NCBI GenBank assembly: GCA_002077045.2
Contig: KZ111149.1
Span: 693,624-757,623 of the forward strand
DNA from: Rachicladosporium sp. CCFEE 5018
Taxonomy: Eukaryota > Ascomycota > Dothideomycetes > Cladosporiales > Cladosporiaceae
Direction: 5' to 3'
Length of the DNA stretch: 64,000 bases
Below the pieces are notes generated by a model. The model saw only the letters and a program-made list of their open reading frames with translations. It did not search any database and was not told the origin of the DNA. Positions 53,850-64,000 of this stretch are shown here, in pieces. Position 1 is the stretch's first letter, and every line of letters begins with the position of its first letter. A program made the translations under genes and the position numbers.

Positions 53850-55241
53850 GCTTGCGGTGGGGGATTGGGGTAGTGAATGGGTGAGGAGGAGGGTTGGCAG
53901 CGACACGTTGCGAGAGCCATTGAGATATATGTGGAGCTGTGGAGGCAGGAACAGGCGGGGGAGTTTTAGGGTTGACGGGCCGTATCCGGACGATCTCGCC
54001 TCGGTTCGCCTCGGTCCATCTACAGCATTGGCTTGACGCGTCGAGCACTCCCGGACAGCTCTCATCTAATGTCTTCTCGGCCTTGATCAATCATCACCAC
54101 GGACTCTGTCGCATTCGCATTGGCGAGTCTCCTCTGTCGTCCGCCACACGGAAGACGAACTGCCCAAAAATGCATCAGGCTGTGACTGAGCCTTCACAGC
54201 ATGCCCTCCTACATTGTGTTGACTTTAGCAGCTCAGTCTCGACACGGCACAGACAATGCAAGTCTCACAGTCACTGACTGCTGGATCAACCAAATCACTG
54301 TGAATGTCTAACTCCATTTGTGCGAGATCTCGTCCAGGGCCAATGCAAATGTGCATGATGTTTCAGCGGGGGCCTGCCTCGTGCGGGTTCGAGTAAGGCG
54401 ATGTTACCTTATCCCAAGTCATCTCGAAGCTCAGCAAACATGGGCCAGGGCGACAGCGATCTCTTCGAATACTCGAATGGTCTAGCCTTTCGCGTGCACC
54501 AGGCTGAGGCTGAGGCTACAGCTATCCCAGCCTCGGACATGGAAAGCCCAACATCAATAGCTCCTACACGTCCACACTCGCAGCAGTATTCGTACACTGC
54601 CTCAGCCTGACCGACAGATTGGGAAGACGAGCGGCTTGACGAAGCAGATAGGCGTCGCCCGGCCCGTCCATTGCGATCCCCCGCTGCAAGGCTGAACCGC
54701 AGCCTCGTCAGGAACTGTACCTGGATGAAGCCAAGTCGACCAGCACTGGAGTTGACTAGAAGATACAACGCGACGAGACGCTAGTTCGGAGAGCAGAGTG
54801 AGCGTTGGACCGTTCATCATAAGAAATGTCGATGCAGCCCGAGAACTAAACTATTCGAGACGATTGCATACCACGCGGTCTGGAGGCCATGCAGCCGCCC
54901 ACAGCCTTGATATCATCACTTCGTCCGAACGGCTACCGGCACAGTGTCGCTATGGCCAGCAGACGATCGATACCGCGTTCGAGACTTTGGTGGCTTTCCG
55001 CAGTCCTGCAGACCCCTGTTGGCATCCTGCTCGAAGATGGTCCAGAAGGGGTGCAGTTCCACAGCCTCGCCAGATAAACCCGTTCGACACTATTTTCTAC
55101 AAGCCCCAATCTGCATAAGTATAGTCTGAAAGCCTCTCTTGTACTCCTTCTTTTCAGTCCTCCATCTTGCACCCGCTCGTTCTTCCTCACGCTATAGCTA
55201 CAGCCAAGTCTTGGGATAGCGTCCTCGCGCCTGTCGTCAAC
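53850..55241. other. Intergenic
   Basis: About 1.4 kb without a supportable gene. Short frames at 54401-54610 and 54798-55118 have no features. Unusually long for this region, so a non-coding transcript or an unrecognised gene is possible. Confidence 0.35.
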
Positions 55242-57138
55242 ATGAGAGTTTCACAACTGCTGACCGCATGGACCCTCACCATGCTCCATGGTCTCGCCAG
55301 TGCCGGCGTGCCCTCCCCGCACATGGCGATGAGATCCCCTTCGCCCGTCGAAGCGTACAGTCCAAATGCACATTTAGCTCTGCGACACGCTGCACTAGGT
55401 TCTCATTTGCAGAAGCGGGATCACGTGTACAAGGGTAACGTGACATTGGACCAAACCTTCGACGACTTGACTTTGATCAGCTTGTAAGTGTGTGGCAAGC
55501 TTGAGTGTAGTCGGATCTGACTGACCTGCGACTGGTAGTCAATTGAAGGCCGGCAACGATACCACTGGGAGGCCGTCCATTCAAGTCACAGTCACTTGCG
55601 AGGAGTGCTACATCTCGGGACTAGTCACAGCTGAACTTACGATTGATGGCGATTTGGACATAAGCCAGCTTGTCAATCAGACTTTTGATGAGATCTCTGG
55701 TGATGTGGAAGAGATCATCACCAGCTTCTCGAACCAGACTCACGCATGGTTGGATGCAGATGTATCGGAATTCTTCCACGGTGACTGGCATAATCTTACA
55801 TTGCCGACCTACAATACCTCGCTGGACCTCCCAACTCTTACGCCATTGCCTAACACTACCCTCGTCTTTGGTTTTGGGGGCGTGGAGCTCTTCCTGAAGC
55901 TGACAACGTCGCTATCGCAGCTCAAGTATCAGCTCCCGATCGTGCCGAAAACTCCAGTACCAGACTTGGGCCTGGTCATTGCGGGTCTAGACTTTGGCCT
56001 GTACTTTCATGTCGATCTTATCCTCACGGCCGGGGCTGAGATCGACATCACGAGTGGCGTGCATCTGAAGATCGGTGACGGCGCTGAGCTGCACGTTGAC
56101 CTCTTCGGGAATAATGTGTCCCACATTGTCTTGTGAGCTGACCCGCACCTCTCTGCTGTGTATGTATGCTGACTTGGCGTTGACAGCAACGGCGGCCAAT
56201 TCGAATTCCTTCCCATTACGGTCCACACGACTGCTGGCAGTACGCTCAATGCCATTCTCCGCGTTGGACTAACCGCTGGATTCAGCGACAGTGCATGGGG
56301 TACGACACCTGATTATGTGACATCATTCCTGCATCTGCCGGTCTTCAAAGGTGGCATCGAAGCTGGGATCTTCGCCGATGTGGCAGAGTTCGTCTTTCGC
56401 ATGACTGAGACGCCAGACGACCCTGACTGTCAGGTGCAAACTGATCAAGAGTTCGCTTTCGCCGTTGGTGCAGCTGCCGGGGCCTCGGTGACTTTCTCCA
56501 CCTATGGTATCGGACCTACCTGTACGACCGCCTTGCCGATCTGGTCGACAACTCTGGCATCTCAATGCGTGAAACACCGCACCAATCCCGCAACACCCGC
56601 GGTGACTTCGTCAGCAACGCTTGACAAGCGGCAAGATGATGGGCTCAGTACCGCATCTACTACAAAGACATACACAAATGTCGTCTGCGCGGCATCGGTA
56701 ACTGGCGTGTGCCCCGCGTCCTTGCAGACTACGACCCAGGCAGCCTCGGTATTGACATCGCTTGTGTCTTCGGGAGCAACAGTCGTATGGCCAGGAGTCC
56801 AGAGCGGCAGCGTCATTGCGAGTGCATTTGGTTCGAATGTACTTCCCATGACCTCATCAAAAGCCTTGATTCCGACCTCTGTCCCGACTTCGGTCGTCAG
56901 CGATCTCGCGAAAGCGGACAGCTGGATCCACCAGCATTGGCGTCCGCTTGCCATTGGATTGGGGGCCGGCGTTGGCGGTCTGCTGCTGGCGATCATCTTG
57001 GGTTGCTGCATGTGAGTACTCACTCCCGGCCGGATTCAATATTGAGGGTATCGGATTCGCTGACACGAGCACAGATTCGCGTCCAGCAGGAAGAAGCGAG
57101 GCTCGTCCGATGGCGGGTCAGGGAATGAGCAAAAGTAG
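55242..57138 (+). CDS. Type I membrane protein, four exons
   Basis: Exons 55242-55483, 55539-56132, 56187-57011, 57075-57138, 574 residues. All three introns (55, 54 and 63 nt) are in the same phase, with donors GTAAGT, GTGAGC and GTGAGT. A signal peptide (M-R-V-S-Q-L-L-T-A-W ending A-S-A) is followed by a K-R-D processing-like site, a long beta-rich ectodomain with N-glycosylation sites and a C-E-E-C motif, and a Ser/Thr-rich stalk. The TM segment is A-I-G-L-G-A-G-V-G-G-L-L-L-A-I-I-L-G and the basic cytoplasmic tail R-K-K-R-G-S-S-D-G-G. The last exon is required to supply that tail. Related layouts occur in fungal surface proteins with isoamylase/LysM-free ectodomains; family not recognised. 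Confidence 0.75.
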
Positions 57139-57589
57139 GAGCCGAAAAGTGGACCTAAGCGAAGCTTGTCATGAGCGGTGCCGTATGCATGGTTCCGAGG
57201 AAGAGGTGGGAGCAGATCGCAGATGATGCAGTCACGTTGCCGAGGCGAACGGAAGTGAGGGGCTCTCGTCGACGACATGTACGATTCCATAGCAGATCAA
57301 TATGATCTATCACGAATCTCGTCTGGCTACACGATCCGTAGCAGATCGTCCAAAGATCACATCAAGGTTGGATCGGACCAAAGCCGACGCGTTCCCCGAA
57401 AGTGGCTTGGCGCGTTTTGACGCGACTTCACTTCATCGCTGCTGCCAGCCGATCATCGTCTCAGCCATATACATGTACCTTATGTCGCTCGACTCTGCCT
57501 TGAGGGTCCCTACAACCCGCGCGAGATGGCAGCAAGTGTATACTTGTCTACTCACAGCCTACATGTAGGTCCGTTCACTTCTCGACATC
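57139..57589. other. Intergenic
   Basis: About 450 bp; promoter of the TPR/F-box gene and 3' flank of the membrane-protein gene. No gene is seen. Confidence 0.4.
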
Positions 57590-58491
57590 ATGAGCCACTT
57601 CCAGGAGCAAGGCCGAGCAGCCTACAAACGTAAGGACTACGCAAAGGCGCTCGATCTATTCGACCGTGCTATAGGTCGCATGCCGTCAGCTCAGCTGCAC
57701 GACAATCGCTCAGCATGTCACGAAAAGCTAGATGATCTACCCGCAGCACTGAGCGATGCGAAGAAGACCATTCAGCTCGCGCGTGAAGACCCCACAGGCT
57801 ACCTCCGGGCTGGAAAAGTACTGCTGAAGATGGAGAAGCGTGAGACTGCAGCCGAGATCTACTCATATGGTATGAGGAGCATCAAGCATGTCGGGCAAGG
57901 CTACGAGGTACGAGCACTGTTCGACATCCCACCAGGCAGCTAATAACGATCCGAACAGCTACTCCGCAAGGCACAGAAGGATCTTATGAACGAGCTCTCG
58001 CCACCGAAGAGCGTTGATCCGCTCACTATGCTTCCACCTGAGTTGGCTGTGCAGGTCCTGGAGTACCTCTCATTCAAACAGCTAATGAACGCCTGCCTGG
58101 TGTCTAAGGAGTGGACAAAGTTCATTCGCGGTAATCCCGATCTTTGGACTTACCTCGACCTCAGTGGGGCGAATCGCAAGGTTGGCAGCAAGTTCATCAG
58201 TCGAGCTATCAACATCGCTCGGAAGCGGACGAAGAGAGCCTATCTATACAACCTACACGACGCTGATAAGGCATTGCGAGCGATCTCCACTCAATGCCCT
58301 ATCGAGGATCTCACTCTTCGCTACATGTTGCTACCGCCAAGCGAGATGACGAAGTGCTTGAGCGCGCTGACGACACTGCGACGACTACATGTCGGCCACA
58401 AGGTGCAGATACTCATACAGCCGTTCTACGACATGCTGTCAGCTGCGTCAAATCTCAAAGTACTGCGATGTGATGACCTGGTTGCGTGTCA
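57590..58491 (+). CDS. pof3: TPR/F-box protein, Pof3-like, 3' end missing
   Basis: Exons 57590-57907 and 57959 onward into the gap; the 51-nt intron starts GTACGA and has a GCTAATAAC branch site. Residues 1-105 form TPR repeats (G-R-A-A-Y-K-R-K-D-Y-A-K-A-L-D-L-F-D-R-A, then D-N-R-S-A-C-H-E-K-L). After the intron comes an F-box (M-L-P-P-E-L-A-V-Q-V-L-E-Y-L-S-F-K-Q-L, W-T-Y-L-D-L-S), then the first leucine-rich repeats (I-E-D-L-T-L-R-Y). TPR + F-box + LRR is the layout of fission yeast Pof3 (yeast Dia2), an SCF adaptor for replisome turnover and genome stability. The coding sequence is cut at 58491 by the gap; sequence after the gap is unrelated. Confidence 0.85.
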
Positions 58492-58591
58492 NNNNNNNNN
58501 NNNNNNNNNNNNNNNNNNNNNNNNNNNNNNNNNNNNNNNNNNNNNNNNNNNNNNNNNNNNNNNNNNNNNNNNNNNNNNNNNNNNNNNNNNN
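58492..58591. other. Assembly gap (100 N)
   Basis: 100 Ns, a default-size gap. It breaks the Pof3-like gene on the left, while the contig on the right starts with the 100 bp that end the contig at 6182. Confidence 1.
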
Positions 58592-58997
58592 CCGACGGTC
58601 ATGCAAAAGGAGTAAGGGGGATAAGACGACGTCGCAGGGCCTTCCCTGATTCGACACTAAGTCAGGGCTATGCTATGTTCCAACCTGGAAAACGCACAAA
58701 GGAGCAATAGAGAGTTTGGCGGGGAGAGGACATGAGGGCCTGAAGAGGGCACAACAGACGTACTCTCACACAGGCGAAGAGCATTCACAGGGTTGACGCA
58801 TAGCGCTACTACGTAGGTAGTATGCCAGAGGACCAGTGCACTTCCAATTGGTAAAAGAAGAGCTAGAAGTTAGCTTGCAAGGCAGACAGGGAGGGAGGTT
58901 TTTACCGTGAGGTTTCCTCCTCACAATACCGTAGATATCCATACCTGCATGGGCTACTAGAGCGCCAAATCGGGTGAATTGAATTTATCTATCTATA
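58592..58997. mobile_element. Right part of the inserted element
   Basis: The first 100 bp equal 6083-6182. The rest continues to a TATC/ATCT-rich end directly before the second 15-bp target copy. It contains a perfect GGAGGTTT...AAACCTCC-like inverted element near 58893-58924 but no coding sequence. Absent from the A2-B1 junction. Confidence 0.5.
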
Positions 58998-59012
58998 TCT
59001 ATCGCACACGCG
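58998..59012. repeat. Right copy of 15-bp target-site duplication
   Basis: Identical to 5626-5640 and to the empty site 21671-21685. Confidence 0.7.
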
Positions 59013-60241
59013 CCTTCCAGCGTTCAGGGCGCCGCCGTGGGAATCTCGCCGGCACAATCTCGCCGGCACAAGCGCCGCCCCGATCCGATAGCACAAAGCG
59101 CTAGCCTCGACGTCTCCTCCTTGCTCGATCGCAATCACATAGAGAGGAAGTTGCTCCGACGGCCGTGCCACGAGCAGTATGCGGTGGCAATCTATGGTGC
59201 TTGAAACAATGCCATGAGAACGGCATCTGGCAGCATCGTGCAAGGATCGCGACTTGTCGACTGAACATCCACAGTACGATCAGCGCCAGCCTTCTCCGAG
59301 CGCCCCGCTCCCCGAAACCCATTGTATCGGCGCGACCGGCGCTTGCTTAACGCAGTGTCGGTAGCTTTGAGAGTGCTTTTCCCCAGGTACCACAAGTCAT
59401 TATACCGGGTCTGGTACAGCTCGCAATTGGTGGAGCGCTGTGAGACGAGTCAGATACCTACGCTCGTTCTGCAGCGAAGGCCCGGCAAGCCGCTTCGAGC
59501 AGCGATGGATGCATGCGCTAGGCATGTCCACGAGGTTTCACAGATGAGATCTGGTGACCTGCAGCTGGACAGATCATAAGACAGATCGAACCGGGCAATG
59601 CTTTGCGAGCCGAGATCGACACACGACTCCGCAGTAGCAATTGATGAGTTGAAGCATGGAATGACTGATAGGAGTAAGGACTGTGGTTGTGTTCCCGCTA
59701 TCGTTCCTACGTGCTCGGCCGTCGAGCCCATCATGGTCGATTCACCGCACCTGAGGCAGTAATAGACGCGTCTGGGCTTCAGTGCGGCATTCCATGCGCG
59801 AGTTCAAGAAATTGTGTTGAAGCAGCATCTCTGACTGCATCTTCTAGACACCTACAAACCACCGTGGAACGAAACCAGTAGCGGCGAAGCTCCCTAGGCA
59901 TGGGGCATTCGATAGATCTCCCCGTCACGCTTCTGCGTCCACTTGAGTCTCTCAAAAGCCACCTCACTTTCCACCAAACGACCTACGTTAGCGTCCCGAG
60001 AAGCGTACCCAATGAAAGCTCATCAGTCACCGAGGGGTCCTCCAGCATGACGTATCGTGTTTAGATCCGTAGATCGTTGAGTGTTCGTAGGCAGTGACCA
60101 GGTGTTGTCAAACCATAATATTTCCGCCAACCATACCACGAATCAGTCTAGCTTTACCGACAAGCCTCATATCATCGGGAAGCTACCACACTCGACGTGT
60201 TCCTATCGATCGAAACGAGCAAGGCACCAGGGCAAGCGACC
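59013..60241. other. Upstream of J-domain gene, block B copy 2
   Basis: Counterpart of 21686-22928; no gene is supported. Confidence 0.5.
59042..59069. repeat. 14-bp tandem repeat, two units
   Basis: AATCTCGCCGGCAC twice; three units in the other copy (21715-21756). Confidence 0.85.
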
Positions 60242-61004
60242 ATGTCTGGTAAGCTGCATTCACAACGCGTTCCAGTCGCACCACTAACCAGAGCCTCCAG
60301 CTCCACCAGTCGACTACTATGCGGCGCTCGAAGTCGACTCAAAAGCAACCCAACAACAAGTCCGCGACGCCTACAAAAAGCAAGCCCTACGACACCACCC
60401 CGACCGCGTACCTACCGACTCCCCAGAACGACCCGCCCGAACGAAGAAGTTCCAGCAGATCAACGACGCATACTACACACTTTCAGATGCAAGCCGAAGA
60501 CGCGATTACGACCAAGCCCGCAACCAGTTCCACGGCTTCGGAGGCGGCTTCGGCAACGCGGATGACGCGAGTGCAGGCACAGATCCCAGCGCAGGTCCAC
60601 AACCCGGCGCAGGATTCGGCGGCATGCCAGGTGGCTTCCCGTGGTCTGCTTTCGGGTTCGGAGGATCGGCGAAGACAGAGGAGGATGCAAACCATAAGTC
60701 AAATGAGCAGTTTGGCAGTGTATTCGAGGAGATGATGCGGGATCAGGGTATGGCTGAGGATGACAATCAGCCGACGAAAGTATTCTGGAGCATAGTTGGG
60801 GCTGCTAGCGGAGGGGCTATGGGATTCATTGTGGCGAACTTGCCGGGTGCTGTTGCAGGAGCTGTGGCAGGGAATCGCGTAGGTGCTGTGAGGGATAAGA
60901 GGGGCAAGAGCGTGTACTCTGTGTATCAGGAGTTGGGGGCGGGGGAGAGGATGAGGTTACTGAGCGAGCTGGCTAGCAAGGTATTTGCGCACGCGATTAG
61001 CTGA
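60242..61004 (+). CDS. J-domain (DnaJ-type) protein with glycine-zipper segment, copy 2
   Basis: Exons 60242-60248 (7 nt) and 60301-61004, 236 residues. The tiny first exon and 52-nt intron are conserved, and here the branch site is CTAAC instead of CTGAC. HPD and the Gly/Ala-rich hydrophobic segment are intact. Over the last 231 nt there are about 29 nucleotide differences from copy 1, all synonymous, which shows strong purifying selection on that tail. The upstream two thirds are almost identical between copies. Confidence 0.88.
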
Positions 61005-61344
61005 GAGAACTTTCGGTGTTGGAAGGTGTGGAAGGGCGTTATGGGTGGAGTACAACGGGCGACAGATACCACAGCATCGATCGAAAAGACCGTACGATCA
61101 CTCTTGCACAGCTTCAAAAGCTTACTTCAGATGCCCACGTATTTATATGACGTCTATTGGCGAAGCCATCTTCATCTCTGCAATGCCGAGCACAGCTTAT
61201 TGATCTTCCTTTACTTCACCTCACCTGTAGCGACCCGATAAAGCTGGACACCTCGCCGGCAACGGGTGATGTCGATATCGCACATGCTGCATCCACGATG
61301 ATAGCAGCAACGCCGATCCGCTCTACGCCTTTCTACTGGCCCTG
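61005..61344. other. Intergenic between J-protein and atg5 (copy 2)
   Basis: No gene is seen; clearly diverged from 23692-24028. Confidence 0.4.
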
Positions 61345-62336
61345 ATGCCCACCCTCTCCTCCCTCCAGCGCCAAATCTGGTCCGGAAGCCTCCCTCTCGA
61401 AATACGTCTTGCACCTCAAGACTGTCGCACCTATGGCGATTCCTTCCCCTACCTTGTCCAGACTCCTCGACTCTCTTACCTGCCCTTCCTGATCCTACCT
61501 CTTCACGCCTTCTTCTTGTCGAGCCTCATAGACCCTACAGTAGTCGCGACCGAGGGATGGCTGGAGTTCGAGGGCGTGCCGCTGAAGTCGCATTATCCAG
61601 TAGGACTGCTGTATGATCTCTACGCTGGCGCTGATCAGGGAGGAGAAGAAGGAAAGAAGGAAGGGCGACTGCCCTGGAGGGTCACAGTGCATTATTCAGA
61701 TTTTCCAGACAGCCGGCTGTGGCGGCAGGATCTAGAGGGCAATACCGCGAAGGATGGTTTCAACAACGCGGTCAAAGAGGCAGACTTTCTGAGAAACGGT
61801 AGCGCGAGGACGATGATGGGCATGTCGAAGGCGGACCAGGAGGACCTTTGGCGAAGTGTCACGAGACGTACGTATGGTGACTGCGAGTGTGCGCAAGTCC
61901 GCGCTGACACGCTGCAGATGACCTTGACCTCTTCAACAAGATCAACAATAAGCTGCTATACCCGCCTGGCGTCACGCTTCGCCACATACCCACCAGAATC
62001 TACCTGCCAGCCATGGCTGACGAAGCAACAACGCAGCCAATTCCAGAGGCGACAGCAGACGAAGAAGCTGCGCCAGCGGCCACGGCGAAAGCTGGGCACG
62101 TTCGGGTGGTACAGTCCCTGATACCTCTGCTCGGGCCTCAGCGCAAACCTCAGACGCTAGGCTCTGCACTGAAGACTATGCTGCCTACCATCTTTCCAAG
62201 CTCGAGGAATCCAATCCTCGCGCAGCCTATGCTACATGGTGCTGTAGTACCGCTGCTAGCTGATCTGCTGGACCTGAGCAGAGTTGCTAGCTATGCGGAC
62301 GGATTCCTGCATATCACTGTGATCATGATGGGGTGA
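61345..62336 (+). CDS. ATG5: Autophagy protein Atg5, copy 2
   Basis: Exons 61345-61867 and 61918-62336, 313 residues, the same structure as copy 1 with an identical 50-nt intron. Exon 1 carries 15 residue changes (for example T-P for V-F near residue 40, S for W in K-S-H-Y), exon 2 only one. K-S-H-Y replaces the more usual K-W-H-Y, whereas L-L-Y-D-L here is the usual form and copy 1 has L-L-C-D-L. Both copies keep the acceptor lysine context V-K-E-A-D. Both look functional. Confidence 0.93.
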
Positions 62337-62339
62337 GAA

Positions 62340-62564
62340 CTATAATGCGCCATGAAAGCCAATACTGCGACGCCGCTCCCAGAGAAGCATCGCGCGCGGT
62401 GCCCTCGAATACCTCGCAAGACTCGGGGTACTTGGTCGAACGGAGTCGTAATCCTCAAGAATGCTGATGGGCTTGCTGGGGATGATGGTCGGCGGGCGAG
62501 CTAGGGGTGGTTCACTTATGTAAAGTTTCGCCGACGACGACTTCGACGCCTTTGGAGCAGCCAT
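62340..62564 (-). CDS. Small conserved frame antisense-adjacent to atg5
   Basis: 74 codons from the ATG at 62564, ending 3 bp after the atg5 stop on the other strand. The N-terminus is Ala/Ser/Lys-rich (M-A-A-P-K-A-S-K-S-S-S-A-K-L); the C-terminal half (S-I-L-E-D-Y-D-S, R-A-P-R-A-M-L-L-W-E-R-R) looks like a real small protein. In copy 1 the same C-terminal half is identical, but an 8-nt net difference shifts the start. A spurious frame cannot be excluded because this area is almost invariant between copies. Confidence 0.35.
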   Translation of the reverse strand: MAAPKASKSSSAKLYISEPPLARPPTIIPSKPISILEDYDSVRPSTPSLARYSRAPRAMLLWERRRSIGFHGAL

Positions 62565-63053
62565 GCTGAATACCCTCTGCGCTTCCGATCTCGCAAGACC
62601 CCTTGCTCCGCCTGCAGATCGTCGGGCCAGGAGGCTGCGTTCTCTGAGCAACGAGACAAGTGACATGGCGATAAGACGAGTACGAGCAGGCTCTCGGCAC
62701 CAACGCGGTTGCGCAAAAAGCTCGAATTGTAAGAGGACCTCCATATAGTCGACTTCAAGTAGTATGTCGTCGGCTCATGGCGGAGGTGGGTCGGACGGAT
62801 ATAGTTGTATGAAAAGGAGCTACGAAAAGTACAACGTCTTGTAAGGTAGCGTGGTAGCAGTACCCTTGGCTTTGCAGAACCTCGAAAGCCTGAGAACATG
62901 ATCGTCGTGTCCTCTCGTAAATGGCGTGAGGTGTTGCAAAAGTGATCTGTTTGAAACATCGTGTCTATGCAACAGGGGCCAAAAGTCAACTGCACAACGC
63001 GTGAACGACGCGACTTGAACCTCACGTCACCAATCACGCAAACCTTCACATGC
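62565..63053. other. Intergenic between small frame and helicase (copy 2)
   Basis: Counterpart of 25559-26046; presumably promoters for the two divergent frames. Confidence 0.4.
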
Positions 63054-64000
63054 ATGGCAACGCAAGTAGATCGGCTCAGTGCGCTGGTAGCCTCTGATAC
63101 CACGGAGGAAACCTTTCATAACGATTCTGGTGATGCGCTATTTCGTAAAGTCGCATCCAGTAGCCACACGACATCCGAGCCAGGAGCGCAGCGCAGAAAG
63201 AAGTCGAAGCCAGTGCACGAAGTCATCACGATCTCCGACGATGATGAAAACGTCGATCCGCTCGCGCAGTCAAGGCCAGCTGCGAAGAAGCGCAAAGTCT
63301 CGCCTCGACGTGATAGACACCTTGACGGTCCACCGAACGAATTGCAACTTCCCGTCCAAGCTCTGAAGACCGATCAATCACTGACAGACGGCGATCGGAG
63401 CCCGAGACGGACGGTGCGCAATGCTGTACCATCGTCGCTGGCTCAGTCCGTAGCACCACTCTCCTCTCAAGCTGCCAATGCGAATCGCCAGTCGGAGCGG
63501 CCGCCTCCAGTGCAAGCAAACGTCCGCGAACCTCCCTGGAATGCTGAGATCAATGGCATTCGACCGGACGCATTTGCTGGAGAACAGGACTACATTCAGC
63601 TGGCTAGTCAGGCTTGGCCTGTACCAAGCTCCCAGGGGACTTCAAGGCACACCTTCGACGGACGCAATGGTCAAATCACATCTCATCAGCACCCGGCGCC
63701 TCCTCCGCAACATCATGAGACCGTGTACGCGACCGATACGCCACCGCAAGCTATGACCGGACATGAAGCCAACAGGTCGTGGTATGCTTCAATTCCTTGC
63801 TTGGGTACTTGCACATGCGGGGTGGGCGCAAGACAAGACGATCCGAAATCAGTCATCTGCAGTAGCTTGACATGCCCCATTCGCGCGTATCACAGGCAAT
63901 GCGTGGGCCTCTCCAGTAGAGCACCTCCGCCGCTGTGGTTATGCAGAGGCTGTCGTCCAAAACCAGGGCAAGCTGCATTCATACCGAGCGCCAGCCAGAT
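63054..64000 (+). CDS. PHD-finger / Pif1-like helicase, copy 2 (N-terminal part)
   Basis: Open from the ATG at 63054 to the window end (315 codons). It matches the N-terminal half of the gene at 26047, including the acidic I-S-D-D-D-E patch, the basic K-K-R-K patch and the full PHD-like Cys/His cluster (C-T-C-G, C-S-S-L-T-C, H-R-Q-C, W-L-C-R-G-C). The helicase part lies beyond the window. At the position of the inferred GC-AG donor of copy 1 this copy has GCCAGC instead of GCAAGC, so it may be spliced differently or be damaged. Confidence 0.75.
   Translation, partial: MATQVDRLSALVASDTTEETFHNDSGDALFRKVASSSHTTSEPGAQRRKKSKPVHEVITISDDDENVDPLAQSRPAAKKRKVSPRRDRHLDGPPNELQLPVQALKTDQSLTDGDRSPRRTVRNAVPSSLAQSVAPLSSQAANANRQSERPPPVQANVREPPWNAEINGIRPDAFAGEQDYIQLASQAWPVPSSQGTSRHTFDGRNGQITSHQHPAPPPQHHETVYATDTPPQAMTGHEANRSWYASIPCLGTCTCGVGARQDDPKSVICSSLTCPIRAYHRQCVGLSSRAPPPLWLCRGCRPKPGQAAFIPSASQ

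Larger units (their letters stand above)
58998..64000. repeat. Duplicated block B, copy 2
   Basis: Second copy of block B, truncated by the window end. It starts with the 15-bp sequence also found at the right end of block A copy 1. It is intact across the position corresponding to the gap in copy 1 (62330-62410) and so gives the true sequence there. Confidence 0.95.

Noticed and set aside
58692..58997. LTR of a gypsy/copia element
   Set aside because: No terminal TG...CA pair, no primer-binding site, and the target duplication is 15 bp rather than 4-6 bp.
1..64000. CRISPR arrays, bacterial operons, riboswitches
   Set aside because: Intron-rich eukaryotic nuclear sequence; no regularly spaced direct repeats were seen.

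Overview
The window is nuclear DNA of a filamentous or black-yeast ascomycete, probably a dothideomycete. The evidence is short GT-AG introns (mostly 50-60 nt) with CTAAC/CTGAC branch points, a velvet regulator (VelB), two HET-domain proteins, Atg5, MCM7, GPI-type serine/threonine-rich wall proteins, and gene-dense packing with UTR-sized gaps. Two large segments occur twice at roughly 93-99% identity. That fits a duplicated or hybrid genome (as known for the black yeast Hortaea werneckii) or two haplotypes; the species is not proven.

Layout. Block A (eIF2-gamma, a C2H2 zinc-finger frame, velB) occurs at 1-5640 and 16231-21685. Block B (J-domain protein, atg5, PHD-Pif1 helicase) occurs at 21671-26993 and 58998-64000. 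In the middle contig A and B are directly contiguous. The outer A copy and outer B copy would also be contiguous if the contigs ending at 6182 and starting at 58592 were joined: they share an exact 100-bp end overlap. The joined sequence would differ from the A-B junction only by a roughly 850-bp insertion flanked by a 15-bp target-site duplication. The 6203-58491 segment is therefore probably a separate contig set inside a scaffold gap, and the apparent tandem duplication is partly a scaffolding artefact. The gap at 25088-25187 is also false (201-bp overlap of its flanks).

Unique genes of the middle contig, in order: AP-3 delta adaptin (5' end lost in the gap), an alpha/beta hydrolase, a small secreted cysteine-rich protein, a small hypothetical, a four-exon unknown, a GPI-type wall protein, [A2-B1], MCM7, a HET protein, a GPI-type protein, ribosomal protein uL5/RPL11 head-to-head with SmB, an accessory island (38.7-50.3 kb), ADE17-type purine enzyme, phosphomannomutase, a type I membrane protein, and a TPR/F-box Pof3-like gene cut by the right-hand gap.

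The accessory island is the least ordinary part. Four minus-strand paralogues of an F-box-like family share an N-terminal helix motif, a W-L-V-S-K-x-[YF]-F motif and a C-terminal Y-x-G-S-[KR]-V-x-W motif. Three of them share a terminal intron splitting a Trp codon, one is a double-domain fusion, and two carry frame disruptions. A HET gene and a divergently transcribed two-TM protein are embedded among them. This resembles a fast-evolving recognition or ubiquitin-adaptor cluster, but the function is inference.
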